In this document: piece by piece, positions 1 through 9,216 of the stretch
How the letters are laid out: each line of letters starts with the position of its first letter
Numbering within the stretch: position 1 is the first letter of the stretch
Origin: an uncultured Thiocystis sp.
GTDB taxonomy: Bacteria; Pseudomonadota; Gammaproteobacteria; Chromatiales; Chromatiaceae
Direction of reading: 5' to 3'
Assembly (NCBI RefSeq): GCF_903866365.1
Contig: NZ_CAIPNF010000036.1
Location: forward strand, 1 to 50,435
DNA length: 50,435 bases
Made by a program: the position numbers and the translations under genes
Notes under the pieces: generated by a model
Seen by the model: only the letters and a program-made list of their open reading frames with translations
Databases searched by the model: none
Told to the model about the DNA's origin: nothing

Positions 1-1145
1 ACCATGGAGCCGGTCGCGCCGTCGAGTTCCGGGATCGCGACCATCATGGTCGCCTCGACCGGGAGCAGGCCCTGATTGGAGCCTTCCCACTGGTCGAGGG
101 TCTGAAACTCCACCGCCAGGGTCGAGAGATAAGGCACGTCGAGACGAGCAAGAATCTCCTCGGCGGCCTTGGAATCGTTATAGGCGGGGCCGCCGACCAG
201 CGAGAAACCGGTCAGCGAGACGACCGTATCCACGGTCGCCTGTCCGTCCTTCATGAAGAATTTTTCGATCGCCGGGCGCGCGTCCAGGCCGCTGGCGAAG
301 GCCGGCACCACTTGCAGCCCGCGCGCTTCGAGCGACTCGATCACGCCATTGTAATGACCCGCGTTGCCCGCGAGCACATAGGAACGCATCAGCAGCAGGC
401 CGACCCGCCCCTTGGGCTTGGCGTTCACGACCGGAAGCTGGGCGAGTTTGTCGGAGATATGGCCCTTCATGCGCGGGTGATAGATCCCGACCTCGGGATA
501 TTCGACCGGGGCGTCAACCTTCAGGGTGCCGCGCAGATGGCGGCGCGGACCGTCGGCATAGCGATCCACCAGGAAACGGACCATGTTGCCGAGGTTTTCG
601 TCGGAACCGGCGAGCCAGTATTGCAGGGTCAGGAAATAGGCACGGACATCCTGGGCGGTGCCGGGGATGAAGCGCAGCAGCTTGGGGATGCGCCGCAGCA
701 TGGACATCTGCTGGGCGCCCGTGCTCTGCTTGCGCTCCTTGTTGCCGCGCAGCCGCTTGAGCAGGGCCATGGGGCCGCCCGGCGTGCCATCCATCGCGAA
801 CCCGCCCAGACGGGTCATCTTCATCAGCTCGGAGGCCGACATGCAGGCGATCATGGCGTCGCAGTGATCGCGACGGGCCGCCATCGCGGACAGGATCGGC
901 TTGAAGTGATCTTCCATGACCAGCATGGTGGTCATGACGATGTCGCCCTCGGCGATATCGGCCAGACAGCGCTCCAGCGATTCGGGCGATTCGGCCCATT
1001 CGGTGGCGGCGTGCAGATTCAGGCGCAGACCCGGCAACTCGCGCTGCAGCGACGGCAGCGCGCGCTGCGTCGTCCCCGAGAGATGCCCGTCGAGATTGAC
1101 GATGACGACGCGCACCGGCGTCGCATCGGAAGATTTGGCACGCAT
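1..1145 (-). CDS. bchH: Magnesium chelatase subunit H, BchH (N-terminal part)
   Basis: This is the large subunit of magnesium chelatase, which binds protoporphyrin IX and, with BchI and BchD, inserts Mg2+ as the first committed step of bacteriochlorophyll synthesis. Translating the minus strand from the ATG at 1145 gives an open frame to the window edge, about 381 residues. It opens with MRAKSSDATPVRVVIVNLDG, runs through the cobaltochelatase/CobN-like N-terminal domain, and includes PRMKGHISDKLAQLP and GRVGLLLMRSYVLAGNAGHY. Family members are about 1,250 residues, so roughly 70 percent lies outside the window. The start lies one base after the bchB stop, so translation is probably coupled and the gene is the fourth of bchF-N-B-H. 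No frame disruption is visible in the part seen. Confidence 0.95.
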   Translation of the reverse strand, partial: MRAKSSDATPVRVVIVNLDGHLSGTTQRALPSLQRELPGLRLNLHAATEWAESPESLERCLADIAEGDIVMTTMLVMEDHFKPILSAMAARRDHCDAMIACMSASELMKMTRLGGFAMDGTPGGPMALLKRLRGNKERKQSTGAQQMSMLRRIPKLLRFIPGTAQDVRAYFLTLQYWLAGSDENLGNMVRFLVDRYADGPRRHLRGTLKVDAPVEYPEVGIYHPRMKGHISDKLAQLPVVNAKPKGRVGLLLMRSYVLAGNAGHYNGVIESLEARGLQVVPAFASGLDARPAIEKFFMKDGQATVDTVVSLTGFSLVGGPAYNDSKAAEEILARLDVPYLSTLAVEFQTLDQWEGSNQGLLPVEATMMVAIPELDGATGSM

Positions 1146-1146
1146 C

Positions 1147-2739
1147 TCAGCGACCGAAGTGCGCTTTGGCATCGTAGAGCGTCTCCACGGTAATGGTTAG
1201 GATCCCTCGTTCCTGGGCGAATCGCTCGGTGTTGCGACGCGCCTTCCCGCGCACGAAGAAGGGGATCTTTTTCAGTTCCTGCTCGGCTTCCGATGTCCAA
1301 GCCATGATGTTTTCGTCGGTCCCGACGGCCGTCTCCGCCGCTGCGGACCCGGTGTCCCGCGAGGGTTCCTGACTGGCCTGACCCGCCCTGGCGCCCGGCC
1401 CCAGATGTGATGGCGTCGCGCCATCGTGAAACTCGAAATCCTCCCGGAACATGGTGATCAGGTGCTCTTCAAGCCCCATCATCAAGGGATGGACCCAGGT
1501 ATCGAAGATGACGTTCGCACCCTCGAACCCCATCTGCGGCGCATAGCGGGCCGGGAAGTCCTGAATATGCACCGGCGCCGAAATGACCGCGCAGGGAATG
1601 CCGAGCCGCTTGGCGATATGGCGCTCCATCTGGGTGCCCAGCACCAGCTCGGGGTGCGCCTCGGCGACCTTTGCCTCGACCTCCAGATAATCGTCGGTAA
1701 TCAGCGGCTCCACGCCATAGCGCTTGGCCGCCTCACGCACCTCGCGGGCGAATTCGCGGGCATAGGTTCCCAGCCCCACGACCGTAAACCCGAGTTCCTC
1801 GGTCGCGATTCGCGCCGCGGCCACCGCGTGGGTCGCGTCGCCAAAGATAAACACGCGCTTGCCGGTCAGATAGGTCGAATCGACCGAGCGCGAGTACCAG
1901 GGCATTCTAGACCAGATCGGCTCCCGCGTGGCACTGACATCGATGTCGGCAACACGCCCGACCTCCGCGATGAAATCACGGGTCGCGCCAATCCCGATCG
2001 GCACCGTCTTGACCGTCCGTTGGCCGAACATGCGCTCCAACCAGAGACAGGCTTGATCGGCCAGTTCGGGATAGAGACAGACATTGAAGTCAGCCTCGGG
2101 AAGACGCAGCAGATCCTCCGGGGTCGCGCCGAGCGGGGCCACGACATTCACCTCGACGCCGAGCGAATCCAGCAGCCGGGTGACCTCCACGACATCGTCG
2201 CGACAGCGGAACCCTAGCGCCGACGGTCCGAGCAAATTCGCCAGCGGACGCGCGCCCGTCTTCCGCAGCTCGCGCTCGGCGCCCGGCGCGGGCACCCGAC
2301 TCTTGAGCAAGCCGCGAACCAATTGATAGAAGGTCTCGTTGGCACCCCAGTTTTCCTTGCGCGCATAGGCCGGCAATTCCAGCGACAGGACCGGCACCGG
2401 TAACCCCATCCCCTGTGCGAGCGCACCCGGCTGATCCTGGATCAGTTCCGCCGTGCAGGACTCGCCGATCAAGATCACGCGGGGCGCGAAGCGATCAAAG
2501 GCCGCCTGGATCGTGCTCTTCACCAACCCGGCGGTATCGCCGCCCAATTCGCGCGCCTGAAAGCTGGTGTAACTGACCGGTGGGCGCTGTCCGCGCCGCT
2601 CGATCATGGTGAAGAGCAGATCGGCGTAGGTGTCGCCCTGAGGCGCGTGCAGGACGAGGTGGACCCCTTCCATCGAGGCGGCGATGCGCATCGCGCCGAT
2701 ATGCGGTGGTCCTTCATAGCTCCAGAGCGTCAACTGCAT
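1147..2739 (-). CDS. bchB: Light-independent protochlorophyllide reductase subunit B, BchB
   Basis: BchB pairs with BchN to form the catalytic NB component of dark-operative protochlorophyllide oxidoreductase, which reduces ring D of protochlorophyllide with electrons from BchL. The product is 530 residues from the ATG at 2739 ([20 protein letters not shown]). A longer upstream frame overlaps bchN and lacks family similarity, so I reject it. Asp36 (HAPQGD) falls where the family uses an aspartate as the fourth ligand of the NB 4Fe-4S cluster. The C-terminal PCP_red-type segment ends [17 protein letters not shown], as expected. A Pro/Ala/Glu-rich linker (about residues 440-475) separates the two parts. 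The gene starts 4 bases after the bchN stop and ends 1 base before bchH, so it is a tightly packed operon member. Confidence 0.96.
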   Translation of the reverse strand: MQLTLWSYEGPPHIGAMRIAASMEGVHLVLHAPQGDTYADLLFTMIERRGQRPPVSYTSFQARELGGDTAGLVKSTIQAAFDRFAPRVILIGESCTAELIQDQPGALAQGMGLPVPVLSLELPAYARKENWGANETFYQLVRGLLKSRVPAPGAERELRKTGARPLANLLGPSALGFRCRDDVVEVTRLLDSLGVEVNVVAPLGATPEDLLRLPEADFNVCLYPELADQACLWLERMFGQRTVKTVPIGIGATRDFIAEVGRVADIDVSATREPIWSRMPWYSRSVDSTYLTGKRVFIFGDATHAVAAARIATEELGFTVVGLGTYAREFAREVREAAKRYGVEPLITDDYLEVEAKVAEAHPELVLGTQMERHIAKRLGIPCAVISAPVHIQDFPARYAPQMGFEGANVIFDTWVHPLMMGLEEHLITMFREDFEFHDGATPSHLGPGARAGQASQEPSRDTGSAAAETAVGTDENIMAWTSEAEQELKKIPFFVRGKARRNTERFAQERGILTITVETLYDAKAHFGR

Positions 2740-2743
2740 GAGA

Positions 2744-4622
<1,879 letters not shown>

Positions 4623-4632
4623 CCAAGCTTTA

Positions 4633-4650
4633 CGTAAACCTGACTTGACA
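4633..4650. promoter_or_regulatory. Candidate PpsR/CrtJ operator (CGT-N12-ACA)
   Basis: The PpsR/CrtJ family binds TGT-N12-ACA palindromes. This site reads CGT-N12-ACA with the preferred G before ACA, so it has one mismatch in the half-sites. It lies just upstream of the bchF -35 box and overlaps the proposed ppsR1 -35 box, where a repressor could act on both promoters. I infer it from pattern and position only; a second copy at the spacing typical of cooperative binding was not found. Confidence 0.35.
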
Positions 4651-4672
4651 ACTCCGCGCAAGCCATCACAAT
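4645..4672 (+). promoter_or_regulatory. Possible promoter for ppsR1
   Basis: A perfect TTGACA (4645-4650) is followed after 16 bp by CACAAT (4667-4672), which matches four of six -10 positions. It would give ppsR1 a leader of over 200 nt, so a promoter nearer the gene is also possible. Confidence 0.3.
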
Positions 4673-4914
4673 AGGCTATACGAAACTGATCACGGAGGTA
4701 ATGCTCTCTTGTCGACGGCGGCCTGTCTCCGTTCTGGTTGGGCAGGCGAAACCGAAGTGAACAACTCGATGACGCGATACGGCCGCTCTGACAACAAGAG
4801 TCCGTTTCCAAGTTAGTTGGGTTTTTTTTAGGATTAATCCGGCAAATCTGCCGCTGCTGTCCCTGAGCTTGGGTCCACAGGGCACGCCTAGAGGCACTGG
4901 AGGGTCTGGTCGTC

Positions 4915-6372
4915 GTGAGTCCGTTCAGAGCCCCAAAGGAATCGATCGGCGTCCTTGACGCCGACACGGCGGCGGCCTTGGTCGAAGGCACGGCCGACAT
5001 TGCCGTGATTGTCGATCATAAAGGCATTGTCAGCGATATTGCCTTTGGCAGCGACGACTTGTTGTCGGACATCAACGTGGACTGGGTTGGGCAGCCCTGG
5101 CTCTCCACCGTCTTGCCAGAAAGCCGTGCAAATCTTGAAGCGCTCCTCGAAGAATCCAATCATCAAAGCGTGACACGTTGGCGGCAGGTCAACCATCCGT
5201 CGTTGCGAGGAACCGATATCCCCGTTCAGTACCGAGCGCTACGCCTCGGGAAAAAAGGTTCCGTCGTGGCAGTGGGCAGGAATTTGCAAGGCATGGCGGC
5301 CCTTCAGCAGCAACTGGTCGACGCCCAGCAGGCGCTGGAACGCGACTATTGGCGCTTCCGTCAGGTCGAAACCCGTTACCGACTCCTGTTCCGGATGGTC
5401 TCGGAGGCTATCCTCATCATCGACGCACCCACGCAGCGCGTCGTTGAAGCGAATCCAGCCGCGGGGCAGCTCCTCGGCGAAACGCCCACCCGCGTGATCG
5501 GCCGGCCATTTCCCGAAGGATTCGATACCGAAAGCACGCAAGCCATCAATAGCCTGCTGGCGGGCGTTCGTGCCGCCGGTCGCGCCGACGATGTCAGGGC
5601 GCGCCTGATCGACAGCTTGCAGGAATTTCTGGTCTCGGCCTCTTTGCTGCGTCAGGAAAACGTGACTTTTCTGCTGGTGCGACTCTCGCCGCTGCTGGCC
5701 GACACGGCGTCAACCGCCATGCCCGAAGCCAAGGCCCGCTATCTGCGGGTGCTCGAAAACGCGCCCGATTGCGTGGTCATCACCGACGCGGACGGTCGGA
5801 TTCTGACCGCCAACAGCACCTTTCTGAGCCTGGCTGAAATCGCCACCGAGCAACAGGCCAGGGGCGAATCGCTCGACCGCTGGCTGGGTCGGCCAGGAGT
5901 TGACCTTAACGTGCTGATGGCCAACCTGCGCCAGCACTCGACCGTGCGACTCTTCGCGACCATGCTCCGCGGAGAGTATGGATCCACGACCGAGGTCGAG
6001 ATCTCCGCCGCCGCGGTCCGCAATGGCGAACGCCCCTACTTCGGCTTCTTCATCCGCGACGTGGGACGGCGCCTGAGCACCGAGCAGCCCCCAAGCCCCG
6101 AGCAGACCCGCTGGCTGGACCAGTTGACCGATCGGGTCGGACGGGTGCCGCTGAAAGAGCTGGTCCGCGAATCCACCGACACCATCGAGCGACTCTGTAT
6201 CGAAGCGGCGCTGAAATTGACCGGCGACAATCGCGCCTCGGCCGCCGAGCTGCTGGGCTTGAGTCGGCAAAGCCTCTACGTCAAAATCGACCGCTATGGC
6301 ATAGCGGCCGACCACACGACCGAGCTGCACGCGCCCGACAAAAAAATCGCGCACAAATCGCGTCCAGAGTGA
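4915..6372 (+). CDS. ppsR: Photosynthesis gene repressor PpsR/CrtJ (copy 1)
   Basis: PpsR/CrtJ is an oxygen- and redox-responsive repressor of bacteriochlorophyll, carotenoid and light-harvesting genes. The product is 485 residues from a GTG preceded by GGAGG. An N-terminal PAS-like region (about 15-120) leads to a glutamine-rich coiled coil (LQQQLVDAQQALERDYWRFR, about 130-150), two further PAS domains (about 155-270 and 275-390), and a Fis-type helix-turn-helix at the C-terminus (about 425-465, with AAELLGLSRQSLYVKIDRYG). Only two cysteines occur, Cys286 and Cys428. Cys428 (IERLCIEAAL) lies just before the HTH, like the redox-sensitive Cys of CrtJ/PpsR. Whether Cys286 matches the other known Cys was not settled. 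It is transcribed away from bchFNBH and upstream of bchG. A charged 20-residue tail extends past the HTH. Confidence 0.93.
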   Translation: MSPFRAPKESIGVLDADTAAALVEGTADIAVIVDHKGIVSDIAFGSDDLLSDINVDWVGQPWLSTVLPESRANLEALLEESNHQSVTRWRQVNHPSLRGTDIPVQYRALRLGKKGSVVAVGRNLQGMAALQQQLVDAQQALERDYWRFRQVETRYRLLFRMVSEAILIIDAPTQRVVEANPAAGQLLGETPTRVIGRPFPEGFDTESTQAINSLLAGVRAAGRADDVRARLIDSLQEFLVSASLLRQENVTFLLVRLSPLLADTASTAMPEAKARYLRVLENAPDCVVITDADGRILTANSTFLSLAEIATEQQARGESLDRWLGRPGVDLNVLMANLRQHSTVRLFATMLRGEYGSTTEVEISAAAVRNGERPYFGFFIRDVGRRLSTEQPPSPEQTRWLDQLTDRVGRVPLKELVRESTDTIERLCIEAALKLTGDNRASAAELLGLSRQSLYVKIDRYGIAADHTTELHAPDKKIAHKSRPE

Positions 6373-6554
6373 CATGCGCTACTGCGCATGTCACTCAGCC
6401 TCGTGGTGACTCACGGCGATCGGCGAGACGCGGTTTAACGGTTCAAAATAACCGATTGAAGCCGTGTCGGCTTAGACCCTGGTTGGATCGATTGCAACCG
6501 ATCCGATGGATAAACAACGCAGACCGCGCCGGGCGCGGTTTAACAGGCTCCCGC
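6373..6554 (+). other. ppsR1-bchG spacer with small inverted repeats
   Basis: This 182-bp gap has no supported gene. It holds CGGTT/AACCG (6439-6443 and 6450-6454) and a stronger GGATCG/CGATCC pair around an 8-base loop (6485-6490 and 6499-6504) just upstream of bchG. Neither is followed by a T run, so they look more like operator or mRNA structure than terminators. No clear sigma70 promoter was seen, so bchG may be read from ppsR1. Confidence 0.3.
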
Positions 6555-7457
6555 ATGAATCGACCGACGCCCGCAGTAACCGCCAGCTACCCGGCTCCAT
6601 CGGCGATCTTCGAGGTGCTCCATCCCATCACCTGGTTTCCGCCCATGTGGGCCTTCAGTTGCGGCGTGGTCTCTTCCGGCCAGCCCATCCTGGCGCAGTG
6701 GCTGGTCGTCATCGCCGGCATCGTCCTCGCGGGGCCATTGATGTGCGCTACCAGTCAGGTCGTCAACGACTGGTACGACCGCGATGTCGACGCCATCAAC
6801 GAACCGCATCGTCCGATCCCCTCGGGGCGCATCCCCGGACGCTGGGGGCTGTATCTCTCGCTGATCTGGACCACGGTCTCGCTGCTGCTCGCCTACGCCC
6901 TTGGCCCCTGGGTGTTCGGCATGGCCCTGATCGGCATGGCCATCGCCTGGGGCTACAGCGCCCCGCCCTTCCGCTTCAAGGGTAACGGCTGGTGGGGCAA
7001 CCTGGCGGCTGGCATCTCCTACGAGGGACTGGCCTGGATCACCGGCGCGGCGGTCATGATCGGCGGCGCGCTGCCTGACGGGGAGATCCTCGCGCTCGCC
7101 CTGCTCTACAGCCTCGGCGCCCACGGCATCATGACCCTCAACGATTTCAAGGCGATCGAGGGCGACACCCAGATGAATGTCCGCTCGCTGCCGGTTCAGC
7201 TCGGCGTCGACGGCGCCGCCCGCGTGGCCTGTCTGGTGATGGGCCTGCCGCAGGCCGTGGTCATTGCCCTGCTCTACTCCTGGGACAAACCGGCCCACGC
7301 CATCGCCGTCGGCGTGGTGCTGCTGATCCAGATCGGACTCATGATCCGCTTTCTCGGCAGCCCCCGCGAACGGGCGACCTGGTTCAGCGGACTGGGCGTC
7401 AGCGTCTATGTCACCGGCATGATGATCAGCGCCTTTGCCGTGCGTTCGCTGGGCTAG
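6555..7457 (+). CDS. bchG: Bacteriochlorophyll synthase BchG (prenyltransferase)
   Basis: BchG esterifies bacteriochlorophyllide a with geranylgeranyl (or phytyl) diphosphate, the step that gives the pigment its membrane tail. From the ATG at 6555 (MNRPTPAVTASY) the protein is 300 residues, the usual family length. The frame stays open upstream to 6369, but that extra part is basic, unlike the family, and lies in the spacer. The first Asp-rich motif is NDWYDRDVD (71-79). A second lies in TLNDFKAIEGD. About eight or nine hydrophobic helices surround them, as in UbiA-type prenyltransferases. HPITWFPPMWAF near the N-terminus is characteristic of chlorophyll synthases. bchP follows after 189 bp. 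The ribosome binding site is weak (CAGG), so the exact start is not certain. Confidence 0.94.
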   Translation: MNRPTPAVTASYPAPSAIFEVLHPITWFPPMWAFSCGVVSSGQPILAQWLVVIAGIVLAGPLMCATSQVVNDWYDRDVDAINEPHRPIPSGRIPGRWGLYLSLIWTTVSLLLAYALGPWVFGMALIGMAIAWGYSAPPFRFKGNGWWGNLAAGISYEGLAWITGAAVMIGGALPDGEILALALLYSLGAHGIMTLNDFKAIEGDTQMNVRSLPVQLGVDGAARVACLVMGLPQAVVIALLYSWDKPAHAIAVGVVLLIQIGLMIRFLGSPRERATWFSGLGVSVYVTGMMISAFAVRSLG

Positions 7458-7480
7458 ACCATCATCCTGAATGACGATTT

Positions 7481-7586
7481 GAACCGCAAAGAACGCGAAG
7501 GCATCTCGGCAAGACCAACCGCATGGGCGAACCAATCGAGCTATCCGCCATGTTCACTCTTTGCGTCCTTTGCGCCTTTGCGGTTC
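7481..7586. repeat. Interspersed inverted repeat (AACCGCAAAG / CTTTGCGGTT family)
   Basis: The bchG-bchP spacer carries a left arm GAACCGCAAAGAACGCGAAG (from 7481). A right arm, made of CTTTGCGTCCTTTGCGC followed by CTTTGCGGTTC, ends at 7586. The arms are imperfect inverted copies about 57 bp apart. A second, solo copy of the right arm sits downstream of radC (21373-21392). This suggests a genome-wide intergenic repeat rather than a gene-specific regulator. The fold could also separate bchG and bchP expression. Confidence 0.7.
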
Positions 7587-7646
7587 CCAATATTCACTGT
7601 CGGTTTTCGCATCAACGCGCACATCTCTTCACCAACGGGATCTTCC

Positions 7647-8888
7647 ATGGCAAACCTCGAAACCTTTGATGCCGTCGTGATTGGCGGCGGGCCGTCCGGC
7701 GCGACCGCGGCGACCGACCTGGCCAAACTCGGCCGTTCCGTGCTCCTGCTCGATCGCGCCGGACGCATCAAGCCCTGCGGCGGAGCCATCCCGCCACAGG
7801 CCATGCGGGATTTCGACATCCCCGAATCCATGCTGGCGAATCAGGTGAATTCGGCCCGCATGGTCTCGCCCACCGACCGCACTGTCGACATGCCCATCCA
7901 CGGCGGCTATGTCGGCATGGTGGATCGCGAACACTTCGACGAATGGCTCCGGGAGCGCGCTGCCGCGGCCGGGGCCGTGCGCCGCGTCGGCACCTTCGAG
8001 CGCATCGAGCGCGACAGCGACGGCACCGCGCTGGTCTGTTATCGCCCCGGCCAGGGACGCAGCGACAGCCCCGCCGAACAGGTGCGCGCCCGTGCCGTGG
8101 TTGGCGCAGACGGGGCGCATTCGGCGGTCGCCAAGCAATGCATTCCCGGCTCGGAGGGCATGAAATTCGTCTCCGCCTACCACGAAATCGTTCGCACCCC
8201 GCCCAACGGCGGCGCGGCCGACTTCGACGGCACGCGCTGCGATGTCTACTATCAGGGCGACATCTCGCCGGACTTCTACGGCTGGGTCTTCCCGCACGGC
8301 GACACCACCAGCGTGGGCGTCGGCACCGCGGTCGAGGGCTTCTCGCTGCGCTCGGCCTGCACCGAACTGCGCCGTCGCGCAGGACTTGCCGAGGCCGAGA
8401 CACTCCGTCGCGAAGGCGCGCCGATTCCGCTCGAACCGCTGCGCCGATGGGACAATGGACGCGACATCGTGCTGGCCGGCGACGCCTCGGGCGTGGTCGC
8501 CCCCGCCTCCGGCGAAGGCATTTATTACGCGCTGGTCGGCGGGCGCCTGGCCGCCGAAGCGGTCGCCGAGTTCCTGACCACCGGCAAGGCCAGCGCGCTC
8601 AAGAACGCCCGCAAACGCTTCATGAAGGCGCACGGCAAGGTGTTCTGGGTGTTGGGCATCCTGCAGCGTTTCTGGTACGCCAGCGACAAGCGGCGCGAGC
8701 GTTTCGTGAGCCTCTGCGCGGACCCGGATATCCAGTACCTGACCTGGGAGGCGTACATGAACAAGCGCCTGGTCAAGGCCCGGCCTGGCGCGCATCTGCG
8801 CATCTTCTTCAAGGACATGGCGCACCTGCTCGGCATCGTCTCGCCGATCTCCAGCCAGCCGTCCAAGAACGCCGCGCGCCATGGCTGA
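7647..8888 (+). CDS. bchP: Geranylgeranyl reductase BchP
   Basis: BchP is an FAD-dependent reductase that saturates three double bonds of the geranylgeranyl tail to phytyl on bacteriochlorophyll. From the ATG at 7647 (MANLETFDAVV) it is 413 residues with a plausible ribosome binding site (CGGGA). The dinucleotide-binding motif VVIGGGPSGATAATDLAK occupies about residues 10-27. GGAIPPQAM follows near the substrate-binding region. A second FAD contact, VLAGDASGVVAPASGEGIYYA, appears about two-thirds along, as usual in this family. The frame is open further upstream, but that part is encoded by the intergenic repeat and looks artificial. It forms an operon with bchG and the overlapping small membrane gene at 8881. 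Confidence 0.94.
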   Translation: MANLETFDAVVIGGGPSGATAATDLAKLGRSVLLLDRAGRIKPCGGAIPPQAMRDFDIPESMLANQVNSARMVSPTDRTVDMPIHGGYVGMVDREHFDEWLRERAAAAGAVRRVGTFERIERDSDGTALVCYRPGQGRSDSPAEQVRARAVVGADGAHSAVAKQCIPGSEGMKFVSAYHEIVRTPPNGGAADFDGTRCDVYYQGDISPDFYGWVFPHGDTTSVGVGTAVEGFSLRSACTELRRRAGLAEAETLRREGAPIPLEPLRRWDNGRDIVLAGDASGVVAPASGEGIYYALVGGRLAAEAVAEFLTTGKASALKNARKRFMKAHGKVFWVLGILQRFWYASDKRRERFVSLCADPDIQYLTWEAYMNKRLVKARPGAHLRIFFKDMAHLLGIVSPISSQPSKNAARHG

Positions 8889-9153
8889 GTTCTTCGCCAG
8901 CGGCCGGGTGATCGATCTCATCCTGGTCCTGCTGCTGATCGAGGGTGCCGCGCTCGCCATCCTTCACCACCGAACCGGCCGCGGCATCGCGCCCGCCGAT
9001 CTGGCGGGTTTCCTGCTCTCCGGATTCTTTCTGATGCTCGCGGTGCGCGCCGCGCTGGTCGGTGCCTGGTGGGGCTGGGTCAGCCTCTGTCTCACCGCCG
9101 CGCTCCTGACCCATCTAGCCGATCTTCGACATCGCTGGAAGCGGCCAGATTAG
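8881..9153 (+). CDS. Small membrane protein downstream of bchP, function unknown
   Basis: The 90-residue product (MAEFFASGRVIDLILVLLLI...) has about three hydrophobic segments: residues 10-27, 40-62 and 64-82. The ends are short and charged (HLADLRHRWKRPD at the C-terminus). No enzymatic motif is visible. Its ATG overlaps the last 8 bases of bchP, so the two are probably translationally coupled. This context points to an accessory role in pigment synthesis or assembly in the membrane, by association only. The frame is clean and the hydrophobic pattern is not that of an antisense shadow. A hairpin follows within 10 bases of the stop. Confidence 0.75.
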   Translation: MAEFFASGRVIDLILVLLLIEGAALAILHHRTGRGIAPADLAGFLLSGFFLMLAVRAALVGAWWGWVSLCLTAALLTHLADLRHRWKRPD

Positions 9154-9160
9154 GCGATTA

Positions 9161-9192
9161 CCAAGAAACGTCATCCCATTGACGTGTCTTGG
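9161..9192. terminator. Hairpin between convergent bch and bphP genes
   Basis: CCAAGAAACGTCA and TGACGTGTCTTGG form a 13-bp stem with one mismatch around a 6-base loop, centred in the 63-bp gap between the small membrane gene and bphP. There is no long T run on either strand. It is well placed as a bidirectional terminator for the convergent transcripts, perhaps with Rho or as an mRNA 3' stabiliser. Confidence 0.6.
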
Positions 9193-9216
9193 GCGACCTC
9201 GCGTTTAACTGGAAAA

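Noticed and set aside
4801-4830. Attenuator with T8 in the ppsR1 leader
   Set aside because: The only inverted repeat before the T run is a 4-bp stem (CCAA/TTGG), too weak for an intrinsic terminator.
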